NCBI GenBank assembly: GCA_019694155.1
Contig: JAIBCN010000061.1
Location: forward strand, 1 to 45,234
Source of the DNA: Vicinamibacteria bacterium
GTDB taxonomy: Bacteria > Acidobacteriota > Vicinamibacteria > Fen-336 > JAGNNV01
Direction of reading: 5' to 3'
Length of the DNA stretch: 45,234 nt
The position numbers and the translations under genes were made by a program. Position 1 is the first letter of the stretch, and each line of letters opens with the position of its first letter. Positions 1-8,648 of the stretch are shown here, in pieces. The notes under the pieces are model-generated. The model saw only the letters and a program-made list of their open reading frames with translations. It had not been told where the DNA came from and searched no databases.

Positions 1-518
1 GCGTGAACAATCGCGCCCTGATCCAGAAACATCTCGCCACGGCGCGAACCCGGTCCGTGGACGCGGATGAGCCCGCTGACCTTCGCCACCGCGCACAATT
101 GGATGAGGTCGCTGATGGCAGGGAGATGAAGGGCGCCCGAGAATCCACCGCTGAGGCCGGCAACCCCCGTCGTGATGGCGTCCGACAGCGCTTGGAATTC
201 CAGCGGTTTTCCGATCAGCTGAATCGAGCGCGAATGACCGAGTTCCACTTGCAGGTTGGCGTGAGGCAACTCGGTCGTCACCACGACCGGCAGCGCGGGC
301 CGAACCTCGCGAGCCGCCATCATCAGCTCAAGGCCCGAAAGTCCCGGCATTTTCAGGTCTGTGATCAGAATCTGGGGCGGCCGCTCGCGGATCGCACGGA
401 GGGCGTCCGCGGAGTCCGTAAAGGAACGCAGATCGACGTCTGGCCTTTCCTGCCTCATTCTCCCGGTCGCCCAATTGAGGATCCGGGCCTCGGCGTCGAC
501 CATCACCGCGTCAATCAC
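1..518 (-). CDS. Response regulator: receiver + DUF4388 (PatA-like), truncated by window edge
   Basis: The frame runs off the left edge. Roughly the first 115 residues are a CheY-like receiver: the phospho-acceptor Asp lies in ILITDLKMPG (about residue 54) and the conserved Lys in LIGKP (about 104). The N-terminal acidic pair is weak (MVDAEA). From about residue 126 a DUF4388 domain begins (FSGALHLPAISDLIQ), a module found in PatA-like regulators and gliding or pilus signalling proteins. I place the start at GTG 518, because the frame further upstream has no receiver-like residues; ATG 503 is an alternative. The role is inferred as phosphorylation-controlled signalling in the cytoplasm, and the partner kinase is not visible. 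The sensor remnant just upstream on the same strand could once have belonged to it. Confidence 0.75.
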   Translation of the reverse strand, partial: MIDAVMVDAEARILNWATGRMRQERPDVDLRSFTDSADALRAIRERPPQILITDLKMPGLSGLELMMAAREVRPALPVVVTTELPHANLQVELGHSRSIQLIGKPLEFQALSDAITTGVAGLSGGFSGALHLPAISDLIQLCAVAKVSGLIRVHGPGSRRGEMFLDQGAIVH

Positions 519-763
519 GCGGTTCCCACGGCGCCGGGGCAGGCGCGATCGGAGGGGGCAGGCGGCAGATGGGAGGTCATGGAGCTGGGAGTCGTTGTTT
601 CTGAGGCTTCAGTTGCGGCAGGGAAACGGTTCGCGACGGCGACACCGAAGTCAAGCCTCACCGAATGTGCTCGGCACGAGGGCTTCGTGCCTCGTACATG
701 CAAGGCCGATGCCTAGGTTTGAAAATGAAAACCAATTCCCACAAGTGACGGAGAAACAGGGTG
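519..763. other. Non-coding gap with a short hairpin
   Basis: No convincing gene is present. A hairpin lies at 673-691 (arms GGCACGA and TCGTGCC). A short A-rich patch at 721-736 stands out from the GC-rich surroundings and may belong to the upstream region of the response-regulator gene. Confidence 0.4.
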
Positions 764-1326
764 TTATCCCAGGATTGCTCCCGAACCTGATGCCTTGCTT
801 CCCGGCGTCGCGATCGGTCGCTGGACAGGTTGTCCGGTTTCCGTAAACGCTTCAGGGGTCAAGGAGAGGGGGGGCACCCTTCCAAGGTCCGGGCCAGCGA
901 GACGCGCAACTCGCCCGTCCAGCTGATCCGAGCCGAAGACGATGCGGCCGCTCGCATCGATGACCCGCAAGGCGCGAAACGAACGGCAGCTTCTCCATCT
1001 GTCCGCGAAGGAGCTCCTCGGAGGACGCGGGGTCGAGCTCACCGCTTGGCCTCGAGACTCCGGAGACCGACGGCTGCCATCTGCAGACCCTGATCAACCG
1101 TCTGAAAGGTCCACATGGTCTCCTCGGCGACCACGTGCGCATACGCATTGGTCAGGCGTTCTCCGCCGAGCAACGCCTCGCTCCGGAGCGAGGCCAGGGC
1201 CCAGAACACCAGAAGGCCCGAGACCAGAATCAGTGTGACCCTTATTCCCCTTGGGAACCAATGAGCGCAAAAGGCCCTGGCCGGATCACGGAAGCCGCCG
1301 GTCGTTCGATGTACACTCGGCCCCAA
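764..1326 (-). pseudogene. Broken PDC/dCache-type sensor domain remnant
   Basis: Three adjacent minus-strand frames together read as one extracellular sensor. The first (1326 to 1039) has a membrane segment, VTLILVSGLLVFWALASL, followed by the helix around EETMWTFQTVDQGLQMAAVG that typifies the PDC sensors of histidine kinases and GGDEF proteins. The next frame, around 1045-990, supplies LDPASSEELLRGQMEKLPFV. The last supplies RALRVIDASGRIVFGSDQ. Two frameshifts separate them and no kinase or GGDEF output domain follows, so the gene is read as decayed and truncated. It could alternatively be sequencing or assembly error, but the missing output domain argues for real decay. Confidence 0.6.
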
Positions 1327-1337
1327 GGAGCGTCCCC

Positions 1338-2180
1338 ATGAAGCGAGCGATCCTCGTCGTCAGCCTTCTCCTCGTCTCGGGTTGTTCGAACCTTCCTACG
1401 TCGCCCGGCGCTTCGGGGTCGACACCGGACGCCGCGACTCGGGCGCTCACCGCCGCAAACGGCATCCAGTCTGAAGGGTCCTCGACCGGCGTCGTGCGAA
1501 TCAACGCGGACGGCGACATCAAGAACGGGCCGCTCGAGATCCTCCGGGTGCGGATCCGGCAGGCGGGCAACGGCTTCTACGCTCTGCCCTCCGGGAACTA
1601 CCAGATACTGACGGGAACCCCGGTGGAAGCCTGGGTCGAATGGGCGTCGGACCGCGCCCTCGCTGATCCACCCCGGCTCATCATCGACTGGACGGCGAGC
1701 GACCGCGACAACATCCACTGCGGTCCCTGTTTGCTCAGCCGAACCTACAGGGATCCGGGACGCTACACCGTCACGGTCACCCTCGATGACCGGGCAGGCG
1801 GCGTGACCCGGAGGACCTTCACCTTCGACGCCCGATCCGAACTCGTCCCCCGATCGCAGGTCGTGTCCGAAGTGCTTTCGCCCTGGTCCATCACCCTGCT
1901 CTTCACCAATCCCACGAACAGCGGACTGAAGGTGAGTTTGCGGTCCATCACCTGGCATCGGGGCGACACCGGGGCACAGGTGGGATCCCAGCCTGACCTT
2001 GTGAACTTCTTCGTGTTCTCCGCCGGGCAGCTGCCGGCCACGGGAACGATCCCGGGCGGCCTCACCTGCGGGCAGACCGGCGGAGCGCCCGGCTTCTTCA
2101 GGTGGATCACCGATGTGGAGGCGGGCGATGGATCCAGAAGCCAGACGCCCTTCCAGTCATCGACCTTCCCCTGCAGCTAG
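1338..2180 (+). CDS. Putative lipoprotein, unknown function
   Basis: This is a 280-aa protein starting at ATG 1338 with AAGGAG (from 1325) at good spacing. The N-terminus MKRAILVVSLLLVSGCSNL is a lipoprotein signal with the lipobox Cys at residue 16. The rest is Ser/Thr/Gly-rich, with beta-sandwich-like sequence. Two Cys lie close together in NIHCGPCLLS and two more near the C-terminus (LTCGQTGG and the final FPCS). The stretch RTYRDPGRYTVTVTLDD resembles PKD/Ig-like folds. It ends 61 bp before the PqqD-fusion gene on the same strand and may be co-transcribed with it. Function is unknown; an envelope location is well supported. Confidence 0.75.
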   Translation: MKRAILVVSLLLVSGCSNLPTSPGASGSTPDAATRALTAANGIQSEGSSTGVVRINADGDIKNGPLEILRVRIRQAGNGFYALPSGNYQILTGTPVEAWVEWASDRALADPPRLIIDWTASDRDNIHCGPCLLSRTYRDPGRYTVTVTLDDRAGGVTRRTFTFDARSELVPRSQVVSEVLSPWSITLLFTNPTNSGLKVSLRSITWHRGDTGAQVGSQPDLVNFFVFSAGQLPATGTIPGGLTCGQTGGAPGFFRWITDVEAGDGSRSQTPFQSSTFPCS

Positions 2181-2241
2181 GCCGCCCGGCGTTCTGCGTC
2201 GATTGACATGCGTCCGTCGTCAAGCGGATACTGAGGGAGCT

Positions 2242-2724
2242 ATGGGGAAGAACAGCGGGGTTGCGGCGCGAAAGGACGATCTGATCGTCCAGAGGCTTGG
2301 CGATGAAGCGATCGTCTACGACCGCACGTCCCACCGCGCTCATTCGCTGAACCACACCGCGGCCCTCGTGTTCGAGAAGCTCGACGGGAAGCACAGCCTC
2401 GACGCGATCGCCCGTCATGTGGGGAAGGCGCTTGGGCGCGCACCCCAGAAGGAGATCGTGTCCGCGACCGTGAATGATCTGGCCGCGGCCGATCTCCTCC
2501 GGCCCGGCGCCTCTCTGCCTCGCCGTTTGGTGCTGCGGGGTCTCGCGGCGGGCCTGGTGCCGATGGTTGTGAGCATCGCGGTTCCCCCGGCGGCGCACGC
2601 TCAGAGCTGCGTGGCGGACGGGTTCCCCTGCAGCTACCCGGGTGCTTCGGGCGAATGCTGCTACGGCCTGCAGTGCTGCGACTTCGGGTCGGGCGACATT
2701 CACTGCGCGCCTTCCTGCCCCTAG
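2242..2724 (+). CDS. PqqD-like domain fused to a Tat-like signal and an eight-Cys knottin-like tail
   Basis: This is a 160-aa protein with ATG 2242 and GAGGGA just upstream. Residues 12-90 form a PqqD-like winged-helix domain (IVYDRTSHRAHSLNHTAALV, then LDGKHSLDAIA). PqqD domains bind leader peptides in RiPP pathways. Residues 92-121 contain SLPRRLVLRG, a hydrophobic stretch and AAHAQ, resembling a Tat signal with a cleavage site. The last 38 residues carry eight cysteines at 123, 130, 139, 140, 145, 146, 155 and 159 (C-x6-C-x8-CC-x4-CC-x8-C-x3-C), a knottin-like spacing. An internal export signal behind a cytoplasmic PqqD domain is unusual. I infer that the tail may be released and exported after the PqqD part recruits a partner. 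The adjacent convergent operon encodes an HprK-like kinase and two glycosyltransferases. Confidence 0.75.
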   Translation: MGKNSGVAARKDDLIVQRLGDEAIVYDRTSHRAHSLNHTAALVFEKLDGKHSLDAIARHVGKALGRAPQKEIVSATVNDLAAADLLRPGASLPRRLVLRGLAAGLVPMVVSIAVPPAAHAQSCVADGFPCSYPGASGECCYGLQCCDFGSGDIHCAPSCP

Positions 2725-2734
2725 GTTCGAAGAG

Positions 2735-2747
2735 GCCGGAGACCGGC
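2735..2747. terminator. Possible shared hairpin between convergent genes
   Basis: The 31-bp gap between the stop codons of the PqqD-fusion gene and the glycosyltransferase gene contains GCCGG-AGA-CCGGC. No T-tract follows on either strand, so intrinsic termination is uncertain. Confidence 0.3.
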
Positions 2748-2755
2748 GCGGGCGG

Positions 2756-3955
2756 CTACGCGAAGAGTTTCGCGTGCTCCCGATAGGCGCGGTTCCCCGG
2801 ATCCTGTTTCACGCAGATCTCGAAGTGTCGCCGCGCCTCGTCGCGGCGCCCCAGCCAGAAGAGCGCCCAGTACAGGATGGCATGAGGACCATGCCGCAGA
2901 TTCTCCTCCGACTCCGAAAGACCCACGCGCGCGGGGATCGTAAGGGCGGCGGTCGCAAAGGAGACCGCACCCTGGAAGTCGCTCACGGCGAGACGCCTTC
3001 GCGCGAGGTGGAGCAGGGGATCGCGGCGCGAAGGATCGCGGCGCATGGCCTTGAAGAGCAGGTCCGACACCGCGTCCTCATCCCCAGGTGACAGGGCGGC
3101 CTGGCACACCGCGGCCATCGACAGGGTCGAGGCGCGCAGACTGTTTGGAACTCCGGTCCGGTCGACGGCGAGAAAGGCCTCGATCGCGGGCCGGTAGGCG
3201 CCCCGCATCGCCAGTTCGCGGCCAAGGAGAAACCGCCGGTCCGGAGCCTCCGGCGACGCGAGGAGGTCGAGCGCCACCCCGGCGAACTGGTGATCGCGCG
3301 TCTTCGTTCCATCGGTATGGTGAGTCACGCGGAGCCGATCCGGCGGTATCACCGTCATGCGCAGGGCCGTCCCCGCTGGCATCGGCTTGACGAAGCAGTG
3401 AGCGCGGCCATACCAGCGGGCGGCGCGCCGATCGGCGAAGTAGTCGCGATGCTCGGCGAACCAGCGTTCGCCGTGCAGGCGTCTCGTTTCGAACTTGAAG
3501 ACATCGTGGCCACCGGCCTGGACCGCTGCGTCGAGATACTCCACGTCGAACGCCTCGAGGACATCGCTGCCGTCAACCTGCAGAACGAGGTCGTGCTTCG
3601 CGAGCGAGGCGACGTGATTTCTCGCTGCGCCGAGGTCAAACACCCTTTGGCCGCGCTCGAGAAGGCCGGGCGCGCCGGTAAGACCAAAGGCGCGCTCGAT
3701 CCTGGTCACATCCTTCGCGGTCAGGCGGCCATTGAAGCGAACGGGCTCCACCTCGACCCGGCAGCCCGCTTCCGCCGCGAGCCTCGGCGTTCCATCGTCG
3801 CTTCCCGTGTCGAGAATCATGATCTCGCCCCCGGCCTCGCGAAAGGGCGCGAGCGACGCGAGCAGCCGGGGGAGGCGCTGGCCTTCGTTCCGGAGGACGG
3901 CGGCGACGGAGAACCTCGGAGAGGGTCGTCGGCCCCGGCGAGCGACTCGCTTCAT
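2756..3955 (-). CDS. Family 2 glycosyltransferase with C-terminal TPR-like region (copy A)
   Basis: This is a 399-aa protein. The start at ATG 3955 is fixed by a four-base ATGA overlap with the stop of the upstream glycosyltransferase. The N-terminal GT-A fold begins FSVAAVLRNEG. It contains the nucleotide-binding DTGSDDGT (residues 49-56) and the DxD-like VDGSD (127-131) that holds the metal and sugar nucleotide. From about residue 250 the sequence turns into alpha-helical TPR-like repeats (AYRPAIEAF, DFQGAVSFA, RRDEARRHFE). GT2 enzymes with a TPR tail include SunS-type peptide glycosyltransferases and many surface-glycan enzymes. Donor and acceptor are unknown. It is the last gene of the HprK-like/GT/GT operon and a paralogue of the gene before it. 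Confidence 0.85.
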   Translation of the reverse strand: MKRVARRGRRPSPRFSVAAVLRNEGQRLPRLLASLAPFREAGGEIMILDTGSDDGTPRLAAEAGCRVEVEPVRFNGRLTAKDVTRIERAFGLTGAPGLLERGQRVFDLGAARNHVASLAKHDLVLQVDGSDVLEAFDVEYLDAAVQAGGHDVFKFETRRLHGERWFAEHRDYFADRRAARWYGRAHCFVKPMPAGTALRMTVIPPDRLRVTHHTDGTKTRDHQFAGVALDLLASPEAPDRRFLLGRELAMRGAYRPAIEAFLAVDRTGVPNSLRASTLSMAAVCQAALSPGDEDAVSDLLFKAMRRDPSRRDPLLHLARRRLAVSDFQGAVSFATAALTIPARVGLSESEENLRHGPHAILYWALFWLGRRDEARRHFEICVKQDPGNRAYREHAKLFA

Positions 3956-5172
3956 GTTCGGGCCGCCTCGAACGGAGGCGGAGGCCCGAAGAGCCTCGCG
4001 TGGCTCGCGAAGAGAGGGTTCGAAGGATCCAGCCTTCGACATGCCTCGAAATGCGCTCTCGCTTCCTCCCGCCGGCCGAGCCAGAGCAACGCCCAGTACA
4101 GGATCGCGTGCGGCCGGGTGCCGTGGTTCTCCTCTGCCTCCGACACTCCGGTGCGCGGCGGAATCGAAAGCGCGGCGGCCGCGAACGAAGCCGCGCCCTG
4201 CATGTCCCCCAGGGCCATGCGGCGGGTGGCGAGGCGAATGAGCGGGTCGCGGCGGCTCGAGTCGCGCAGCGCGGCGCGGAGGAGGAACCCTTCGACTTCA
4301 TCCTCCGAGGCTCCCGACCGGGCCCGGCACAACGCCGCCATGCAGAGGCCGGCGGAGCGCAGGGGCGGGGCGACCTGCGGGCGATCGAGCCGAAGCGCCA
4401 CCTCGAGACCGGACCGGGCATGACCGCGCGCGGCGAGAGCACGGGCGAGGAAGTAGGTCCAGCGGATCGAGTCCGGATGCGCGAGCATCTCGAGGGCGGT
4501 GCCGGGAAGGATCTCGCGGGCCTTCTCCAGGGTGGTGTGATGAGAAACGCGCAAATGATCCCTGGGCAGAAGAACCGGCTTCCCCGACGCTTCCTTCGCT
4601 CTTGCCTGCACGAAATTGTGGGACCGTCCGCTCCATCTCGCCCGTCGCCGGTCGTGAAAATACCCACGCGCCTCCAGCATCCACCCCTCCGGACTGAGCA
4701 TGCGGGTTTCGAAGTGGAGAATCGGAGATTCCGCGGCGCGCACGATGGCGTTCAACGCATCGATGTCGAGGGCGTCCACCACGTCGGCCCCATCGACCGC
4801 GAGCTGGTAGTCGCACCCGGCGAGGCCGGCCGCCCACGCCCTCGCGCGTCCGAAGTCGAAGAGGCGGACTCCGGCTTGCACGAGCGGCCCCTCGCCCCCG
4901 CGCGCGAACGCCCGCTCGATACGCCGGGCCTGTGCTTTGGTGAGACGCCAGTCGAAGCGGCCGGGCTCGACGAAGACCCGGCAACCTGCGGCTTTCGCCA
5001 GTTCGGCGGTGCCGTCGTCGCTTCCGGTGTCGAGGACCACGACCTCTCCCCCGCGGGCCCGGAGAGGAGCGAGCGACTCGAGAAGGCGCGGGAGCCGCGG
5101 GGCCTCGTTGCGGACGATGGTCACCACCGAAAACAGCGGACGACGTCCCTCCGCGCGACGGCGCACCGCCAT
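3952..5172 (-). CDS. Family 2 glycosyltransferase with C-terminal TPR-like region (copy B)
   Basis: This is a 406-aa paralogue of the downstream enzyme with the same layout. The GT-A core has FSVVTIVRNEAPRLPRLLES, DTGSDDGT (residues 48-55) and the DxD-like AVDGADVVDA (about 130). TPR-like helices follow to the C-terminus (HARSGLEVALRL, DMQGAASFA, RREEARAHFEA). ATG 5172 shares one base with the TGA of the HprK-like gene (TGATG), so translation of the three genes is coupled. Two related glycosyltransferases in tandem suggest sequential transfers onto one acceptor, or two acceptors. The neighbouring Cys-rich PqqD protein is a possible target, but that is inference; a surface polysaccharide is the ordinary alternative. 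Confidence 0.85.
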   Translation of the reverse strand: MAVRRRAEGRRPLFSVVTIVRNEAPRLPRLLESLAPLRARGGEVVVLDTGSDDGTAELAKAAGCRVFVEPGRFDWRLTKAQARRIERAFARGGEGPLVQAGVRLFDFGRARAWAAGLAGCDYQLAVDGADVVDALDIDALNAIVRAAESPILHFETRMLSPEGWMLEARGYFHDRRRARWSGRSHNFVQARAKEASGKPVLLPRDHLRVSHHTTLEKAREILPGTALEMLAHPDSIRWTYFLARALAARGHARSGLEVALRLDRPQVAPPLRSAGLCMAALCRARSGASEDEVEGFLLRAALRDSSRRDPLIRLATRRMALGDMQGAASFAAAALSIPPRTGVSEAEENHGTRPHAILYWALLWLGRREEARAHFEACRRLDPSNPLFASHARLFGPPPPFEAART

Positions 5173-5981
5173 CAGGAACCAGGCGGAGATTCGAGAAGGC
5201 GGACGATGGCGCGGGCCGCGTCGCGCGCTTCACCACGCGGGCTGCGGACGACTCTGGCCCCCTCCACTGCGGACGCCAGAGCGCGCAGGGCGGCCCTGGG
5301 GCGTCGCCGCGCCGGGAGCGTGTGCTCGAGAAGTCCGAGAGCGCCATCGGCGGATGAAACACTCCGGGGCTTGAAACGGCGGCCCTTCTCGAACGAGGTG
5401 AGGACCACGAGGCGAACGGGCTGGGATCGCCTTCCCACCGTCAGACCCAGGGACCGGGCGGAATGCGGCTCGCCTGGCTTCATGGGCCCTTCCTTGCGGA
5501 TCGACAGCGGCTCCGCCCAGGGGGAGACGCGTCCCCGCGAGTCCAGAACGGCGAACTCGTCGGAATAGTAGACGCCGCCCTGCCCGACAAGGGCGCGAAC
5601 CAGCGTGGTCTTCCCGGAGAAGCTCTTTCCCGGTATCAGGACGGCGCCGCCCGCGAAGCTCACGACGCCGGCGTGGATGAAGACGCGTCGCTCCGCGGTC
5701 TCCCCGATCTTCATCGACAGGTCGCGATCGAAGGCGCGCCGGACCTCTTCGAGGTCCAGAGAGCGCGCCAGCTGGGTCGCATCCCGGTAAAGGAGATGAA
5801 AGCGTTGAAGCCCGGGACGCGCGCCGGGGCCGCCGAGCACGAAGGAGTAGAGCGCTCGCACCACCTCTTCACGCGCGGGCCTCACCGCCCGGGGCAGCCA
5901 GCTCTTGAGAACGGCGAGGCTTTCCTCGCCGTCCGCACGGAGGCCGATGCGGACGCCATAGCAGGCGCCCGAATATCCCAC
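5172..5981 (-). CDS. HprK-like P-loop kinase-fold protein
   Basis: This is a 269-aa protein whose only usable in-frame start is GTG 5981, because a TGA lies upstream and there is no ATG. The P-loop is PGKSFSGKTT (residues 117-126), preceded by FIHAGVVSFAGGAVLI. The Walker-B-like YYSDEFAVLD (138-147) matches the HPr kinase/phosphorylase-related family, which often sits beside PqqD-like, nucleotidyltransferase and lasso-peptide-type genes. It lacks the N-terminal HprK domain. It is the first gene of a coupled operon with two glycosyltransferases and starts 86 bp after the GAF-PilB gene. Related proteins in RiPP clusters phosphorylate peptide precursors; here the substrate is unknown. Confidence 0.8.
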   Translation of the reverse strand: MGYSGACYGVRIGLRADGEESLAVLKSWLPRAVRPAREEVVRALYSFVLGGPGARPGLQRFHLLYRDATQLARSLDLEEVRRAFDRDLSMKIGETAERRVFIHAGVVSFAGGAVLIPGKSFSGKTTLVRALVGQGGVYYSDEFAVLDSRGRVSPWAEPLSIRKEGPMKPGEPHSARSLGLTVGRRSQPVRLVVLTSFEKGRRFKPRSVSSADGALGLLEHTLPARRRPRAALRALASAVEGARVVRSPRGEARDAARAIVRLLESPPGS

Positions 5982-6067
5982 CGCCCACCCGAGGCGGTCG
6001 ACTTTCTCCTGTCAGGTGGAGGGACGGCTGGCGAGACGCGGGAGCATTCGCCGCGAGCGCCTCTCGG

Positions 6068-8383
6068 CTACTTGATGCAGACGGCGCGGACCTGCTTCGC
6101 GTCGGTGCGGCCGTTGACGGCTTTCATCAGACCGTCCTGGAGCAGGGTGCGCATGCCGTCCTTCAGGGCTTGAGTACGCATCGCCTCGACGGTGGACTTC
6201 TTCTGAATGAGGCGCTTCATCTCGTCGGTGGCCACGAGGAGTTCGTGGATGCCGACGCGGCCCTTGTACCCGCCGCCGCCGCACTTCGGACAGCCCTTCG
6301 GACGGTAGAACGTGTGTCCCAGAGGGGCTTTGAGCTCCGGCCAGAACTCGGCGCCGTAGGCCTCCATGATGCCGTCGTATTCGAGTTTCTCGGCCACGTA
6401 CCCTTCCTTGCAGTCGCCGCACAGGGTGCGAACGAGGCGCTGGGCCATGATGCCGAGGAGCGCATCCGCGAAGTTGAAGGGATCGATGTCCATGTCCATG
6501 AGACGGGTGATGGTCTCGGGCGCGGAGTTCGTGTGCAGGGTGGAGAGGACCATGTGGCCGGTGAGCGAAGCTTCGATGCCGGTGGCTGCGGTCTCATGGT
6601 CGCGCATTTCGCCGACCATGATGACGTCGGGGTCGGCGCGCAGGAAGGCCTTCATGGCGGTGGCGAAGGTGAAGCCGATCTTCGGGAACACCTGCACCTG
6701 GCGCAGTCCGTACTGCGTGATTTCGACCGGGTCCTCGGCGGTCCAGATCTTCATGTCGACGGTGTTGATGAAACCGAGACAGGAATGGAGTGTGGTGGTC
6801 TTACCGGAACCGGTGGGACCGACCACGAGACAGATGCCGTAAGGCTTGGAGAGGATGCCCTGCATCTCCTTGAGGTTCCGGTCGGAGAAGCCCATCTTCT
6901 CCATGGGCAGCGGCTTGCTGGCCGCGAGGATACGCATGACCACGTCCTCGTTGCCGCCCGCGGTGGGAATGGTGGCGACGCGAAGCTCGATGACGCCCAT
7001 CGGCCCCTTGAAGCGGATCTTGCCGTCCTGGGGCTTGCGGCGCTCGGAGATGTCGAGCTTCGCCATGATCTTGTAGCGCTGGACGAGCGCGTTGCGGTGG
7101 GCGGGCGGCACCTCGAGGTGCTTCATGCAGTCGCCGTCGATGCGGAACCGGACCACCGTGGGCACCTGCTTGCCGTAAGGCTCGATGTGAATATCGGACG
7201 TGCCCTTGTTGTAGGCCTCGATGATGATCTTGTTGGCGAGCTTCACGATGGCGGTATCGGACTCATCCGCCTCGGCCTCGGGGGTACCGCCCTCGTCGCC
7301 CTCGACTTCGCTTTCCTCACCCGAACCCAGTTCGGTGATGATGGTGGCGAGATCGGCGGTGTCGTCAGGAGTCGGCGCGTCGCCCGCGTTGCCCCCCACC
7401 CCGTAGCTCCTTGCGAGGTAGCCCATGATGTCGTCCTTGAGGGCGACCAGGAACTCGTGACGGGGCGAGAGGTTCATCGCCTTGATGGCGTCGCAGCGGG
7501 TGAGGTCATACGGATCCTCGACCGCGACGAAGAGCGTGCCCTCCCTCTTCTCGATGGGCGCCGAGACGTTCTTCTTCAGGAAGTCGATGGTGAGCCGGCC
7601 CTTGATGTCGTCCGGCATCACGTAGCCCTCGGGCGGCGCCCAGAACTTGCAGTTGAAGAAGGAGGCCATGGCCTTGCCCAGCTCCTCCTTGGGCACCTTG
7701 AAGTCCTCCATGAGGATCTTCGACACGTCGACCTGGTTGACCCGGGCCTTGGTGACCGCGGCCTCGATGTCCTTCTCCGAAACCACGCCCTTGTCGACGA
7801 GCGCGCCGTACTTCGTGGGCTTGGAGCTGCGGGCGGCGCGGTGCTGGTTGTAGAAGGCGATGCCCAGGATCTTCGACAATTCCTCGGCGGCCTCCTCGTC
7901 CTTGGGACCGAAGCCGCTTCCGCCCCTCTTGTTGATCAGCTGGAGAACGCCCAGCAGGTACTTCTCGAAAACGATGGGGCAGGCCAGGACCTGGGTGGTC
8001 CGGTAGCCCGTGGTCTTGTCCCAGCGAGAGTCGAACTTGAGGTTCGGGTGGAGCTTGGCGAGTTCGGAAGGGTCGTAAGCGTTGCGGATGTTGATGGTCT
8101 TGCGGGAAAGCGCGGTGAAGCCCGCGATGGAGCCGAACGTCTTGGGCACACGGATTTCCTTCACGTCCGTGCCCGCCTTGAACATGGAAAACAGCTCCTG
8201 GTTCTTGGTGTCCAGGGCGAAAATGGTGACGCGGTCGGCGTCGACGAGGTCGAGGATCTTGTCCTTGACCTCCACCAGGATGTCCTGGATGCTGCTCGCG
8301 GAGTTCAGGGCATGGGCGATCTCGATCAGCCGCTTACGGTAGGAGACTTCGCGGGACGTGTCCGCTGTTCGGGTGGTGGACAT
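6068..8383 (-). CDS. GAF-domain GspE/PilB-type secretion or pilus ATPase
   Basis: This is a 771-aa protein. Residues 18-182 form a GAF domain (ALNSASSIQDILVEV, then VLACPIVFEKYLLGVLQLIN). Residues 190-330 match the MshE/GspE N-terminal domain, followed by an acidic linker. The ATPase core has Walker A GPTGSGKTTT (about 520), the His box LSTLHTNSAPET, the Walker-B-region GEMRDHETA (about 594) and a zinc-type CGDC...CPKC pair near 655-700. Such hexameric ATPases drive type IV pilus extension or type II secretion. The GAF fusion suggests control by a small ligand such as a cyclic nucleotide. No other pilus gene is next to it. The start at ATG 8383 has only a distant GGAG. Confidence 0.9.
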   Translation of the reverse strand: MSTTRTADTSREVSYRKRLIEIAHALNSASSIQDILVEVKDKILDLVDADRVTIFALDTKNQELFSMFKAGTDVKEIRVPKTFGSIAGFTALSRKTINIRNAYDPSELAKLHPNLKFDSRWDKTTGYRTTQVLACPIVFEKYLLGVLQLINKRGGSGFGPKDEEAAEELSKILGIAFYNQHRAARSSKPTKYGALVDKGVVSEKDIEAAVTKARVNQVDVSKILMEDFKVPKEELGKAMASFFNCKFWAPPEGYVMPDDIKGRLTIDFLKKNVSAPIEKREGTLFVAVEDPYDLTRCDAIKAMNLSPRHEFLVALKDDIMGYLARSYGVGGNAGDAPTPDDTADLATIITELGSGEESEVEGDEGGTPEAEADESDTAIVKLANKIIIEAYNKGTSDIHIEPYGKQVPTVVRFRIDGDCMKHLEVPPAHRNALVQRYKIMAKLDISERRKPQDGKIRFKGPMGVIELRVATIPTAGGNEDVVMRILAASKPLPMEKMGFSDRNLKEMQGILSKPYGICLVVGPTGSGKTTTLHSCLGFINTVDMKIWTAEDPVEITQYGLRQVQVFPKIGFTFATAMKAFLRADPDVIMVGEMRDHETAATGIEASLTGHMVLSTLHTNSAPETITRLMDMDIDPFNFADALLGIMAQRLVRTLCGDCKEGYVAEKLEYDGIMEAYGAEFWPELKAPLGHTFYRPKGCPKCGGGGYKGRVGIHELLVATDEMKRLIQKKSTVEAMRTQALKDGMRTLLQDGLMKAVNGRTDAKQVRAVCIK

Positions 8384-8581
8384 GGGAAACGTGTGCTCCT
8401 TATTGGACTCGTCTTGAGACCTGCTTCAGCCGGGGCCCGCGTGGCGAACGCGCGGACCGAGGCCCTGAGACGGCAAGGATAGGCACCCGCCCCTTTAGCC
8501 GTCAATGCTCCGGCCCGGAAGCCTGGCCTTCGAGAGGCGGGCCCATCCTTCGAAATCGTCCAGACTAAATCTAAAAAAATG

Positions 8582-8614
8582 TTGAATAGATCTTAGCGGG
8601 CTGTGATTTATAAT
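8582..8614 (+). promoter_or_regulatory. AT-rich promoter region upstream of glnA
   Basis: A perfect TATAAT lies at 8609-8614 inside an AT-rich patch (8566-8625) that contrasts with the surroundings. The nearest -35-like hexamer, TTGAAT at 8582-8587, is 21 bp away, longer than the sigma70 optimum, so only the -10 is convincing. I see no sigma54 -24/-12 pair. Confidence 0.4.
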
Positions 8615-8648
8615 AAAGTCATAACAGTTTTGATCTAAGGAGATACCC

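Noticed and set aside
3..716. Long plus-strand open frame opposite the response regulator
   Set aside because: Composition and lack of any domain show it is the antisense shadow of the receiver/DUF4388 gene; GC-rich DNA produces many such frames.
721..739. Fur-box-like sequence (GAAAATGAAAACCAATTCC), about 14 of 19 matches
   Set aside because: It lies 200 bp from the nearest start codon and an A-rich patch easily gives such a partial match; no iron-uptake gene is adjacent.
6170..8482. 770-codon plus-strand open frame opposite the GAF-PilB gene
   Set aside because: It is a mirror frame of a highly conserved ATPase, with His/Val/Asp-rich pseudo-protein sequence and no family features.
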